Below, in pieces: positions 18,553-25,204 of a stretch of 64,000 nt of DNA; positions within the stretch are counted from its first letter, which is position 1; every line of letters begins with the position of its first letter. The notes beneath the pieces were generated by a model. The model saw nothing but the letters and a program-made list of their open reading frames with translations, did not search any database and had not been told where the DNA came from. The position numbers and the translations under genes are program-made. The DNA is from JBAYJM01 sp964350585 (GTDB taxonomy: Bacteria; Patescibacteriota; Patescibacteriia; 2-01-FULL-39-33): contig CAYGKC010000001.1 of assembly GCA_964350585.1 (NCBI GenBank), positions 7,296 to 71,295 on the forward strand, read 5' to 3'.

Positions 18553-19899
18553 TTATTTTGCTAAATTGGTTAGAATGGATCTAGAGACTTCTCTTTCGTC
18601 CCAAGGCAATTTCCTGCCGTGGGAAAGGCAAATTGCCTGTTCAGAACCTTTGCCAGTAAGCAAAACCAAATCATCATTTTTTGCTTCTTTCAAAGCTTTT
18701 TCAATAGCCATTCTTCTATCCTGTATTTTAAACAAATTCTTCCCCAAAACCATTCCGGCGGAAACTGCGCCTTGAGCCACCTGTTCTATTATCACCTTTG
18801 GATCATCGTTATACGGGTCCTCATCAGTAATAATAGCCATTTGTGAATTTGCAGCAGAAATAGAACCCATTACAGGCCTTCTGGAGATATCTCTGCCTCC
18901 TCCGCATGAACCCAAAACGTGTATAATACGTCTCCCCTCTTTAACCAGTCCGTGTTTTTTTATTGTTAAAAAACACTGCTTAAGACTTTCCGGCTCGGGG
19001 GCATAATCAACTATTACTTTAAAATCCTGCCCTTCATTTATAAATTCCATCCTGCCCGGAATACTTTCGATTTTTTCCAAAGCGCTTCTGCAACATTCCA
19101 TATCTATCCCCTGGCTTTTTGCCAAAGAAATTGCGCAGAGTGAATTATAAACATTGAATTCACCAAATAATTTAAGATTAAATTTTATTGCCTCTGCCAT
19201 AAAAGCAATTCCACTTTCAGCAAACTCGATTTTTTTCGCTTTGATTACTGCGCCATCAGAAATCAAGTTAGTATTAGCCTCTTTACCTTTTATTCCATAT
19301 CCAACTTTTTCATCAATATCAAAATCCAAAAAGCTTTTTGCATTTTCATCATCAATATTGGCAATAATTATTTTTTTTATTTTAACCCCGTCAATGTTTT
19401 TAACAGGATCATTTTTTAATTTTTCAAAAAGTTTTAATTTTGCCTTTTTATAATTATCAAATCCGCCATGCGCTTCAATATGCTCGGGAGTTAAGTTTGT
19501 AAAAATACAAATATCATAGTGTATTCCCAAATGCCTGAATTGCTCAATTCCTTGTGATGAAGTTTCTATTATGGCGTACTTGCAACCAGCTTGGACCATT
19601 TTTGCAATCATTCTTTGCAAAGCAAATCTGCCAAGCATTGTCATTTTCTTATCATTTAGCCATTCCATTTCAGCTATTTTAAAAACTGCAGTTGAAGCTA
19701 CGCCGGTTTTAAAACCAGCCTCTTCTAAAATTTTTGAAATTAAATTTACTGTCGTTGTTTTGCCATTTGTTCCGGTTACTCCTATGACAATTAACTTTTC
19801 GCTCGGCTTCCCATAAATCAAATTCGCCAATAACGCCATTTTTTTATGGTATGAATTCAACACAGTTTTTGGAATGAATTTTCTTATTAAATCTTTCAT
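18553..19899 (-). CDS. murE: MurE-like UDP-N-acetylmuramyl tripeptide synthetase
   Basis: 448 residues, about 40-50 shorter than typical MurE because the N-terminal UDP-binding domain is reduced. The ATP loop GVTGTNGKTTT, the STAV/ETSSQG and NLTPEHIEAHG segments, and the C-terminal GKGSEQ (GKGHE in most MurE) identify the family; the Lys that becomes carbamylated would lie in the KKAKLKLF region. The substrate-specificity loop, DNPR in diaminopimelate enzymes, reads EDPY here (ITDEDPYNDDP), so the third amino acid may not be meso-diaminopimelate. It lies 7 nt after the DedA-like gene and leads into the radical SAM gene. Confidence 0.85.
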   Translation of the reverse strand: MKDLIRKFIPKTVLNSYHKKMALLANLIYGKPSEKLIVIGVTGTNGKTTTVNLISKILEEAGFKTGVASTAVFKIAEMEWLNDKKMTMLGRFALQRMIAKMVQAGCKYAIIETSSQGIEQFRHLGIHYDICIFTNLTPEHIEAHGGFDNYKKAKLKLFEKLKNDPVKNIDGVKIKKIIIANIDDENAKSFLDFDIDEKVGYGIKGKEANTNLISDGAVIKAKKIEFAESGIAFMAEAIKFNLKLFGEFNVYNSLCAISLAKSQGIDMECCRSALEKIESIPGRMEFINEGQDFKVIVDYAPEPESLKQCFLTIKKHGLVKEGRRIIHVLGSCGGGRDISRRPVMGSISAANSQMAIITDEDPYNDDPKVIIEQVAQGAVSAGMVLGKNLFKIQDRRMAIEKALKEAKNDDLVLLTGKGSEQAICLSHGRKLPWDEREVSRSILTNLAK

Positions 19900-19906
19900 A
19901 GTATAT

Positions 19907-20395
19907 TTAAAAAAAACTAAAAACTCCCATCGATAATAAAGTCACAATAATTCCCGCAATTAAAATTCCCAAAAAAATAAATGGAATGGCTTTCCTGGTA
20001 TTGATTCCAAGAAGCCAGGCTCCCAATGTTCCTGTCCAAGCTCCGGTTACCGGCAAAGGAACCGCTACAAAAATCATCAGTGCCAGCAAGCCGTATTTTT
20101 GATACTTGCCTGATATTTTGAGATTAGTTCTTTTAAATAACCAATCAAAAAACGATCTGAAAAATTTTGATCTTTTGGATAAAAATTCCGTAACGTTGCC
20201 AATATATTTAAGAATAAAAAATACAGGTATGGCGTTTCCAATAACAGCAAGAGAAAACGCTTTTTGCGGACTGAAACCATAGGCAAATCCAAGAGGAATG
20301 CCCGCCCGCAATTCCGCTACGGGAAGCATAGATATAAAAACAACAAAAAGCTCTTTTTGGATATTTAAAATAAATTGTAAAAATATTGATAACAT
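19907..20395 (-). CDS. Small multidrug export/COG2426-type membrane protein
   Basis: 162 residues with about four membrane segments and two re-entrant-looking motifs: SMLPVAELRAGIPLG near residue 25 and VPLPVTGAWTGTLGAWLLG near 115. These two half-sites are the signature of the Sm_multidrug_ex family (distantly related to DedA-type flippases). The assigned name comes from an export phenotype, but the true substrate is not known; next to murE an envelope-lipid role is plausible. The promoter's -10 ends 7 nt before the ATG, so the mRNA should be leaderless. Confidence 0.8.
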   Translation of the reverse strand: MLSIFLQFILNIQKELFVVFISMLPVAELRAGIPLGFAYGFSPQKAFSLAVIGNAIPVFFILKYIGNVTEFLSKRSKFFRSFFDWLFKRTNLKISGKYQKYGLLALMIFVAVPLPVTGAWTGTLGAWLLGINTRKAIPFIFLGILIAGIIVTLLSMGVFSFF

Positions 20396-20402
20396 CTTTA
20401 AT

Positions 20403-20431
20403 ATTATAATATGGTATCGATAATTTTACAA
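20403..20431 (-). promoter_or_regulatory. Promoter of the DedA-like/murE/radical SAM operon (leaderless)
   Basis: Minus strand TTGTAA, 17 nt, TATAAT, then 7 nt to the ATG at 20395. No Shine-Dalgarno can fit in the predicted transcript. Confidence 0.7.
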
Positions 20432-20439
20432 AAACTAAA

Positions 20440-20468
20440 TTGACAAGAAAAAAATTTTGTAGTATAAC
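20440..20468 (+). promoter_or_regulatory. Promoter of the secreted orphan 20520-21083
   Basis: TTGACA, 17 nt, TATAAC. The predicted transcript starts near 20475 and meets a small stem CTTGC-gctgg-GCAAG at 20484-20498 before the ribosome site GGAGGGG. Confidence 0.8.
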
Positions 20469-20519
20469 ATATCAGGAATATCTCTTGCGCTGGGCAAGGG
20501 AAAAAGCGGAGGGGAAGAA

Positions 20520-21083
20520 ATGAAATCTATCGCTTTACTATGCATAACTTTGGGTTTTTGGGGAGTATTGGACATTCCTGCGATAAACATACCGGGAAAT
20601 AATCCCGATGATCGAGAATTCCTGTTGCAATGCAACAGAGGTTTCGACAAATCATTTCCGCACGAACCGGATTTTGACACAGCGATGATTTTGGGTTATG
20701 GGTTCATTTACATGGATCCTACCCCTGATAGCAAAACCAAGTCACGAGATGACTTTCTAAAAATGGCTTTCTTTTCATGGAGGAATAAAGAAGGCCAGAT
20801 GAAAATTGCCGTTAAAGGTGGCTTTTCGCAACACGAACTCAATTGTTTTAAGTCAGTAAAACTCAAATGCCACAAAAATTGCAAAGTCACCTTAAAAAGA
20901 AAAACACTTTTCGGTGACAATAGTGATATTTGGTGGCAAAACAGTGACGACCAATGCATGCTCATTTCTGCAGGCCATTGCAAAAATGATTTCCAACAGC
21001 TAAACCAGACTCTGGATGCGTTTAAAAAATCCGGAGCTATATTGGGCTGTGAGATTTACAGAAGGAATTATCCTTCACAGTAA
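20520..21083 (+). CDS. Secreted orphan protein (187 aa), unknown function
   Basis: Starts with a short signal-like segment (MKSIALLCITLGFWGVLDI). The mature part has several Cys (LLQCN, LNCFKS, LKCHKNCK, QCMLIS, GHCKN, LGCEI), suggesting disulphides outside the cytoplasm, and a basic, mixed alpha/beta composition. It has its own near-consensus promoter, a strong ribosome site (GGAGGGG 6 nt before ATG) and its own terminator, and stands alone on the plus strand between minus-strand operons. No family recognised. Similar in layout, though not obviously in sequence, to the secreted protein at 21951; both mention EFL/EQFL-type starts followed by GFD/GFEESF, which could be a faint shared motif. 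Confidence 0.75.
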   Translation: MKSIALLCITLGFWGVLDIPAINIPGNNPDDREFLLQCNRGFDKSFPHEPDFDTAMILGYGFIYMDPTPDSKTKSRDDFLKMAFFSWRNKEGQMKIAVKGGFSQHELNCFKSVKLKCHKNCKVTLKRKTLFGDNSDIWWQNSDDQCMLISAGHCKNDFQQLNQTLDAFKKSGAILGCEIYRRNYPSQ

Positions 21084-21104
21084 TAAGCCTTTAAGAAAAA
21101 ACAC

Positions 21105-21130
21105 AAGACGACTCCTAGGAGGCGTCTTTT
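21105..21130 (+). terminator. Terminator of 20520-21083
   Basis: AAGACGACTCC-ta-GGAGGCGTCTT followed by TTT, with one mismatch in the stem. Confidence 0.85.
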
Positions 21131-21158
21131 TAAATAAAACAGAAGTATAATATAATTT

Positions 21159-21737
21159 CTATTTTCCTAAAATTTTTAATGCTTGCCTTATCTTTTCACC
21201 AGCATCATCTGATTTGCAGTTTGCAAGAGCCTCTTTGGCTTGGGCAGGCTGATAACCCAAGGCAATTAAAGCTTCGAGCGCATCGCCAAATTCACTATTC
21301 CAGTCAGCATCAACAGTTTCGACATTTCCTAATTTATCCTTTAAACCCACTACAATTTTTTCTGCTGTCTTAGGGCCTAGTGAAGAAACTTTACAAAGTA
21401 ACTCAAAATTTCCGGTCTGAACCGCTTTTGTCAAATCTTCAATTTTAGCTTTTCGTAAAATATCCATTGCGCTCCTTGGGCCAATGCCGGAAATTGTATT
21501 CAGCAATTCAAAAAAATTAAGTTCGTTTTGAGATTTGAAACCATACAAGTCCAAAACAGTTTCAGCAACCTGAGTAAAAACAAATAGTTCTATTTCTTGT
21601 CCGAATGGATTTTCCGAAATAATCCTATCCTGCACAAATACTTTATAACCTACACCGCCGACATCAATAATTACAAAATTATCCTTTTTTAAAAGATTTG
21701 ATTTATAGATAAGTTTTCCGCGAAGGTATGAAATCAT
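21159..21737 (-). CDS. ruvA: Holliday junction branch migration protein RuvA
   Basis: 192 residues, usual RuvA length. The N-terminal OB domain begins MISYLRGKLIYK and includes VGGVGYKV and the FVFTQVAETVLDLYGF strand; the central double helix-hairpin-helix contains NTISGIGPRSAMDIL and VSSLGPKTAEKIVVGLKDKL; the C-terminal RuvB-contacting UBA-like domain reads DALEALIALGYQPAQAKEAL. It forms the tetramer that holds four-way DNA junctions for the RuvB motor. It stands alone; ruvB and ruvC are not in this window. Confidence 0.95.
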   Translation of the reverse strand: MISYLRGKLIYKSNLLKKDNFVIIDVGGVGYKVFVQDRIISENPFGQEIELFVFTQVAETVLDLYGFKSQNELNFFELLNTISGIGPRSAMDILRKAKIEDLTKAVQTGNFELLCKVSSLGPKTAEKIVVGLKDKLGNVETVDADWNSEFGDALEALIALGYQPAQAKEALANCKSDDAGEKIRQALKILGK

Positions 21738-21845
21738 TAAGTTAATTTTCTAATTTCCAATTTCTAAATAATATTTAATAAAAAATATAATTAAACTAAA
21801 TAAAGTATACCAGTAAATGAGAAAAAGCTGAATATTCAACGTCTA

Positions 21846-21874
21846 TTGACAAAATATCAAAAGTATGCTATAAT
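21846..21874 (+). promoter_or_regulatory. Promoter of the secreted orphan 21951-22571
   Basis: TTGACA, 17 nt, TATAAT: a perfect consensus. A hairpin AAAGCAGC-caa-GCTGCTTT-like stem lies at 21909-21928 in the leader. Confidence 0.85.
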
Positions 21875-21950
21875 TAATAGTTGCACATTAACACTAAGAA
21901 CACTAAGAAAAAGCAGCCAAAGCTGCTTTAAAAGGCCATAAAAGGGAGAA

Positions 21951-22571
21951 ATGAACATGAAAAAGAGCGCATCAGTAGTATTGGCAGTATTGGTAGTATT
22001 GTTCGCCGTCACCGCCATGGCCACCACCCTGCTAAGCGAGGAACAATTCCTTGGCAAAGCAAAGGAAGGATTCGAAGAATCCTTCTACGAGTCCGAAGGG
22101 ACCTGGCTTTGGTCGGGGAAACTCACCCTGAACAAAGCTGACCGAGGGGTAGATTTCTACCTCATCGGAAAGGAAGAAGGGGGCCTCCGAGAGCCAATTA
22201 CGTCAGTGGACGAGTTGGCAAAGACCTTGGGCTTCCGCTCCCAAGGGAAAAAAGTCCCCACTTGCTTCGTCGCGTGGCGTGACGAAAACGGCGACTGCTT
22301 CATGGCAGTCAACGCCAACCTCGGGGGCTACGAAAAAAGCCTCCTGTGGCAAATCCAGCCGCAGGATCAGGAACGGTGGACAGCGTGGGACACCGACACT
22401 ATTGGAACTGCGACGAAGACCTGGGTGAAATCGGACGAACCGGTCTTCACCCTCATCAAATTCGGGAAGATCGGCGACGACCCGAGTTGGATGAAGAATA
22501 TTCTCTACAACCTCATCCAGTTGAGAGTTGGAGAGAATTTCGAGGAGGTCGAACTTCTCGAACTCAAGTAA
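21951..22571 (+). CDS. Secreted orphan protein (206 aa), GC-rich, unknown function
   Basis: Two start codons are close together: ATG 21951 and ATG 21957; AAGGGAG lies 5-10 nt ahead. A signal peptide (KKSASVVLAVLVVLFAVTAMA) is followed by LLSEEQFLGKAKEGFEESFYESEGTW and a mixed domain with FVAWRDENGDCFMAVNA and DPSWMKNILYNL. The gene is clearly richer in G+C than all its neighbours (codons ending in C or G dominate), which suggests a foreign source or high expression. It has a perfect consensus promoter and a 10 bp terminator, and stands alone on this strand. No family recognised. Confidence 0.75.
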   Translation: MNMKKSASVVLAVLVVLFAVTAMATTLLSEEQFLGKAKEGFEESFYESEGTWLWSGKLTLNKADRGVDFYLIGKEEGGLREPITSVDELAKTLGFRSQGKKVPTCFVAWRDENGDCFMAVNANLGGYEKSLLWQIQPQDQERWTAWDTDTIGTATKTWVKSDEPVFTLIKFGKIGDDPSWMKNILYNLIQLRVGENFEEVELLELK

Positions 22572-22584
22572 CCGCTCGCAACAC

Positions 22585-22612
22585 GCGCGAATCCAGAACA
22601 TCGGATTCGCGC
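22585..22612 (+). terminator. Terminator of 21951-22571
   Basis: GCGCGAATCC-agaacatc-GGATTCGCGC followed by seven T. It ends just before the stop codon of the convergent U32 gene. Confidence 0.95.
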
Positions 22613-22617
22613 TTTTT

Positions 22618-23943
22618 TTATTGGGAAATTTTTTTTAATTCTTTTCTAATCAATCCCCGATCAATTTTTATATTTTTTGAAATTTTGAAAGAGTAGGTTT
22701 TATCTGTTCCGCCATGCACTTCCTGGAATTTATCTCCGCTTTCATCTTTGAACTCTTTGATTTTTATTTTATGGCAATTATCCGGAGTAAGCAGTTCAAA
22801 AGTCTCGCCGGCCTTGAGCATATTATGCGCCTTAAACCAAACAATTTGTTGTTTTACTTTATTAATTTTCTGATTTTTTGTCATCCCGGGCTTGAGCCTG
22901 GATCCAGACTCCTGGATTCCCGCCTTCGCGGGAATGACAGAAGTAGCAGAGATTATTTCTCCCACAAACTGCCAATCGCTTTTCATTTTTGAGGTTGTAA
23001 ATTCCTGCCTTTTAATTCCTTCATCGCCAAACAAAAAACCGGTCGTATATCCCCTATTATCGACTTTCTGCAATTCTAGATTCAATTTTTTTACGGCGGA
23101 CTTATTTTTTTGCTTTAAAGAGATTATCGCCTGCCGATATGCTTTAGTCACTACGCTTACATAATAATGGCTTTTTGTCCTGCCTTCGATTTTAAAGCAT
23201 TTCACTCCCGCCTTCGCTAACTGATCCAAGTATTGGATCAAACATAAATCTTTAGAATTTAAAATATAAATTCCCTTCTCATCTTCTTCCAAAGGAATCA
23301 TCATTCCCGGCCTAAGAGGCTCTTCCATATACAATTTATAATCCCACCGGCAAGGCTGAGTGCAAAGACCTTCATTGGCGCTTCTTTCATTAAGCCATGC
23401 TGACAAATAACATCTGCCGGAATAACTCATGCACATAGCGCCATGGACAAAAACTTCCAATTCCATTTTAGGAACTTGCTTATGGATTTCTTTTATGTCT
23501 TGAAGTGATGCTTCCCTTCCCAGAATAATTCTTTTAACTCCGTTCTTGTGCCAAAATTTTACAGCTTCAACATTTAAAACATTCATCTGCGTCGAAAGAT
23601 GGACTTCAATTCCGGGCAGATGTTTTTTAACTAACATCAAAAATCCTGGATCTGAAATTATTATGGCATCAGGATTCAATTTTTTTACTTTTTTTAAAAA
23701 ATCCGGCAAAAGCGCAATCTGCTTGTTATGGGCAAAAATATTTATGGTAATATAAATTTTCTTTTTTAATTTATGAGCATGCTCTATGCCTTCTTTTAAA
23801 GATTCCAAATCAAATCCCGTTTTTGCCCTCAAAGAGAAATCGGGCAAACCCAAATAAACGGCGTCAGCTCCGTAGGCGAAAGCGTACTTAAGACGAGTTA
23901 AATCTCCTGCCGGAGATAGTAGCTCCAATTTGAGTATTGACAT
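22618..23943 (-). CDS. U32 family peptidase (RlhA/TrhP-like)
   Basis: 441 residues. The N-terminal barrel begins LELLSPAGDLTRLKYAFAYGADAVYLG, and the family signature follows as HGAMCMSYSGRCYLSAWLNE with the Cys-rich GLCTQPCRW, which in this family is thought to hold an Fe-S cluster. Relatives hydroxylate tRNA or rRNA (TrhP, RlhA) rather than cut collagen. A repeat element at 22880-22938 is translated in frame as VIPAKAGIQESGSRLKPGM at about residues 335-355, between the barrel and the C-terminal beta domain. The frame is kept on both sides, so the gene is probably still functional. Confidence 0.88.
   Translation of the reverse strand: MSILKLELLSPAGDLTRLKYAFAYGADAVYLGLPDFSLRAKTGFDLESLKEGIEHAHKLKKKIYITINIFAHNKQIALLPDFLKKVKKLNPDAIIISDPGFLMLVKKHLPGIEVHLSTQMNVLNVEAVKFWHKNGVKRIILGREASLQDIKEIHKQVPKMELEVFVHGAMCMSYSGRCYLSAWLNERSANEGLCTQPCRWDYKLYMEEPLRPGMMIPLEEDEKGIYILNSKDLCLIQYLDQLAKAGVKCFKIEGRTKSHYYVSVVTKAYRQAIISLKQKNKSAVKKLNLELQKVDNRGYTTGFLFGDEGIKRQEFTTSKMKSDWQFVGEIISATSVIPAKAGIQESGSRLKPGMTKNQKINKVKQQIVWFKAHNMLKAGETFELLTPDNCHKIKIKEFKDESGDKFQEVHGGTDKTYSFKISKNIKIDRGLIRKELKKISQ
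22880..22938. repeat. Palindromic interspersed repeat inside the U32 gene
   Basis: The element starts GTCATCCCGGGCTTGAGCC and ends CGCCTTCGCGGGAATGAC: inverted ends (GTCATnCCCG / CGGGAATGAC) with nested stems. This is the widespread bacterial repeat whose translation gives the VIPAKAGIQ text in many annotated proteins. Only one copy is visible in this window. Confidence 0.85.
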
Positions 23944-23974
23944 AAATCTAAATATGTTCTATTATCCACTTTAC

Positions 23975-24175
23975 GAAAAACAGGAGAGTTAAGATGGTGA
24001 AACAAATCACTTTGGAAAAAGCTTATGAAATCATAAGCCAAATCTCTCCTGTTAAAATAGGGGGGAAGAAAAAGGTACTCACGGCCGGGCCGGAGAGGAA
24101 GGCTTCCAGCGGGTGAAGCCTGAGGTCGACAAGAGCGATATTCCGTCATGGAGTAACGAGCTTGCCGGCCTCTTT
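23975..24175. ncRNA. Candidate structured RNA, class and strand unknown
   Basis: About 200 nt of intergenic sequence that is far richer in G+C than its surroundings and full of complementarity. One half is a three-way junction: AACAGGAGAG pairs with CTCTCCTGTT and encloses two hairpins (GGTGA/TCACT and GCTTATGA-aa-TCATAAGC). The other half has AGGCTTC-8nt-GAAGCCT and a closing pair GGCCGG/CCGGCC that is followed on the plus strand by TCTTTTATTTC. On the minus strand the first stem is followed by TTTT, also terminator-like. It does not match tmRNA, RNase P, SRP or 6S cores that I know. It may be a leader of the U32 gene or an independent RNA. Confidence 0.45.
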
Positions 24176-25128
24176 TATTTCTTCTTTTTAGTATTTCTAT
24201 TAATTCTAATAAGTCCTGAAAAAGGCGTAACTTTTATACCCTTATCCTCCAGCTTGTCCAAGAATTGATTTACTCCCAATGAGTCAGAGGAAATGTGTCC
24301 TGCAATTATTACGTTTACATGATACCTTTGCGCTTCTCTTTTGTGCTCTTCCGACATATGCATACCGATAATTGTTCCTATGCCAACTTGCGCCATAATT
24401 TCATACAAGTCTTTTGAATTTGATGTTCCGCCGGTAATTTCTGTCAAAGCTATTTTGCCGGCATAATTCTCTTCATGTCCTACATAAATTTTCGGGCCGG
24501 CTTTTCTTTTGATTCCCTCTTGATACTCCGGCACTGTCTCGAGAAGATCCACTATCTCGCCCACTGTCTCCGGATTTTTCTTTTTTATCAAATTATTTAA
24601 AAAAGAAGCCGCCATATTATCACAGACAGTATGAAAACATGCGAAGTTAATATCCAACAACCTGGCAACATCAACACTTCTAAAATGATTGATAGGAGAT
24701 AAGCCTCTCGCCACTTCCGAAATCCTTTCTTTTGTCATCGACTGGGCAATATTGATTGGAATACCTTCCTGAGCCAAGACTTCCGCTTGAAGATGCATTA
24801 CATCTCCCAAATCCGCCAAAGCAACTCCTTCCGGATGATGGGCAATAACCGTATCATATCCAAGCATCTTTGCTGCAATAATTTCTTGGGCTTCAATATC
24901 AATGCCGACAAGCACCTTTTTAACTTCCTTGCCATTATTATACAAAATTCTCGTATCAGAATAAGGATTATGGAGTTTTTCCATATCAAAATACTTTCTT
25001 TGTTTTTCACTCAAAGCATTATATTTATCATTCACTCTTTTGATATATTTCTGGACTTTCTCCTTTCCTCGAAGGTCATGTTCCGATCCAAGTTTGATAG
25101 CTAGCTTATAAATTTGTTCTAAATTCAT
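24175..25128 (-). CDS. NIF3/YqfO-like dinuclear-metal protein
   Basis: 317 residues. Features of the Nif3 family: metal-ligand text VIAHHPEGVALAD (His pair), a central VGHEENYAGKIALTEITGGTS stretch and IIAGHISSDSLGVNQ with a conserved His. The N-terminal 70 residues are helical. Family members bind two metal ions and are annotated as GTP cyclohydrolase 1 type 2-like, but their reaction remains unsettled. The C-terminal Lys-rich tail (NTKKKK) overlaps the edge of the candidate structured RNA. It lies downstream of ileS on the same strand, 76 nt away. Confidence 0.75.
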   Translation of the reverse strand: MNLEQIYKLAIKLGSEHDLRGKEKVQKYIKRVNDKYNALSEKQRKYFDMEKLHNPYSDTRILYNNGKEVKKVLVGIDIEAQEIIAAKMLGYDTVIAHHPEGVALADLGDVMHLQAEVLAQEGIPINIAQSMTKERISEVARGLSPINHFRSVDVARLLDINFACFHTVCDNMAASFLNNLIKKKNPETVGEIVDLLETVPEYQEGIKRKAGPKIYVGHEENYAGKIALTEITGGTSNSKDLYEIMAQVGIGTIIGMHMSEEHKREAQRYHVNVIIAGHISSDSLGVNQFLDKLEDKGIKVTPFSGLIRINRNTKKKK

Positions 25129-25204
25129 ATTTTATTTATGATTATTAATTCAATAATCCATATTCTCACTTCTGCTTTTGTTTGTCAATTTAGCAAGAGA
25201 TCCA

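Noticed and set aside
22203..22601. 132 aa minus-strand frame opposite the secreted protein 21951
   Set aside because: A shadow of a GC-rich gene; ends in the terminator and has no start signals, whereas the plus frame has signal peptide, promoter and ribosome site.
23898..24149. 83 aa minus-strand frame across the NIF3-U32 gap
   Set aside because: Arg/Pro/Leu-rich text from a GC-rich structured region; overlaps the U32 start and has no ribosome site. The RNA reading fits better.
23975..24175. tmRNA, RNase P, SRP RNA or 6S RNA
   Set aside because: The universally conserved core texts of these RNAs (for example the RNase P GAGGAAAGTCC and SRP GGAAGNAGC loops) are not found.
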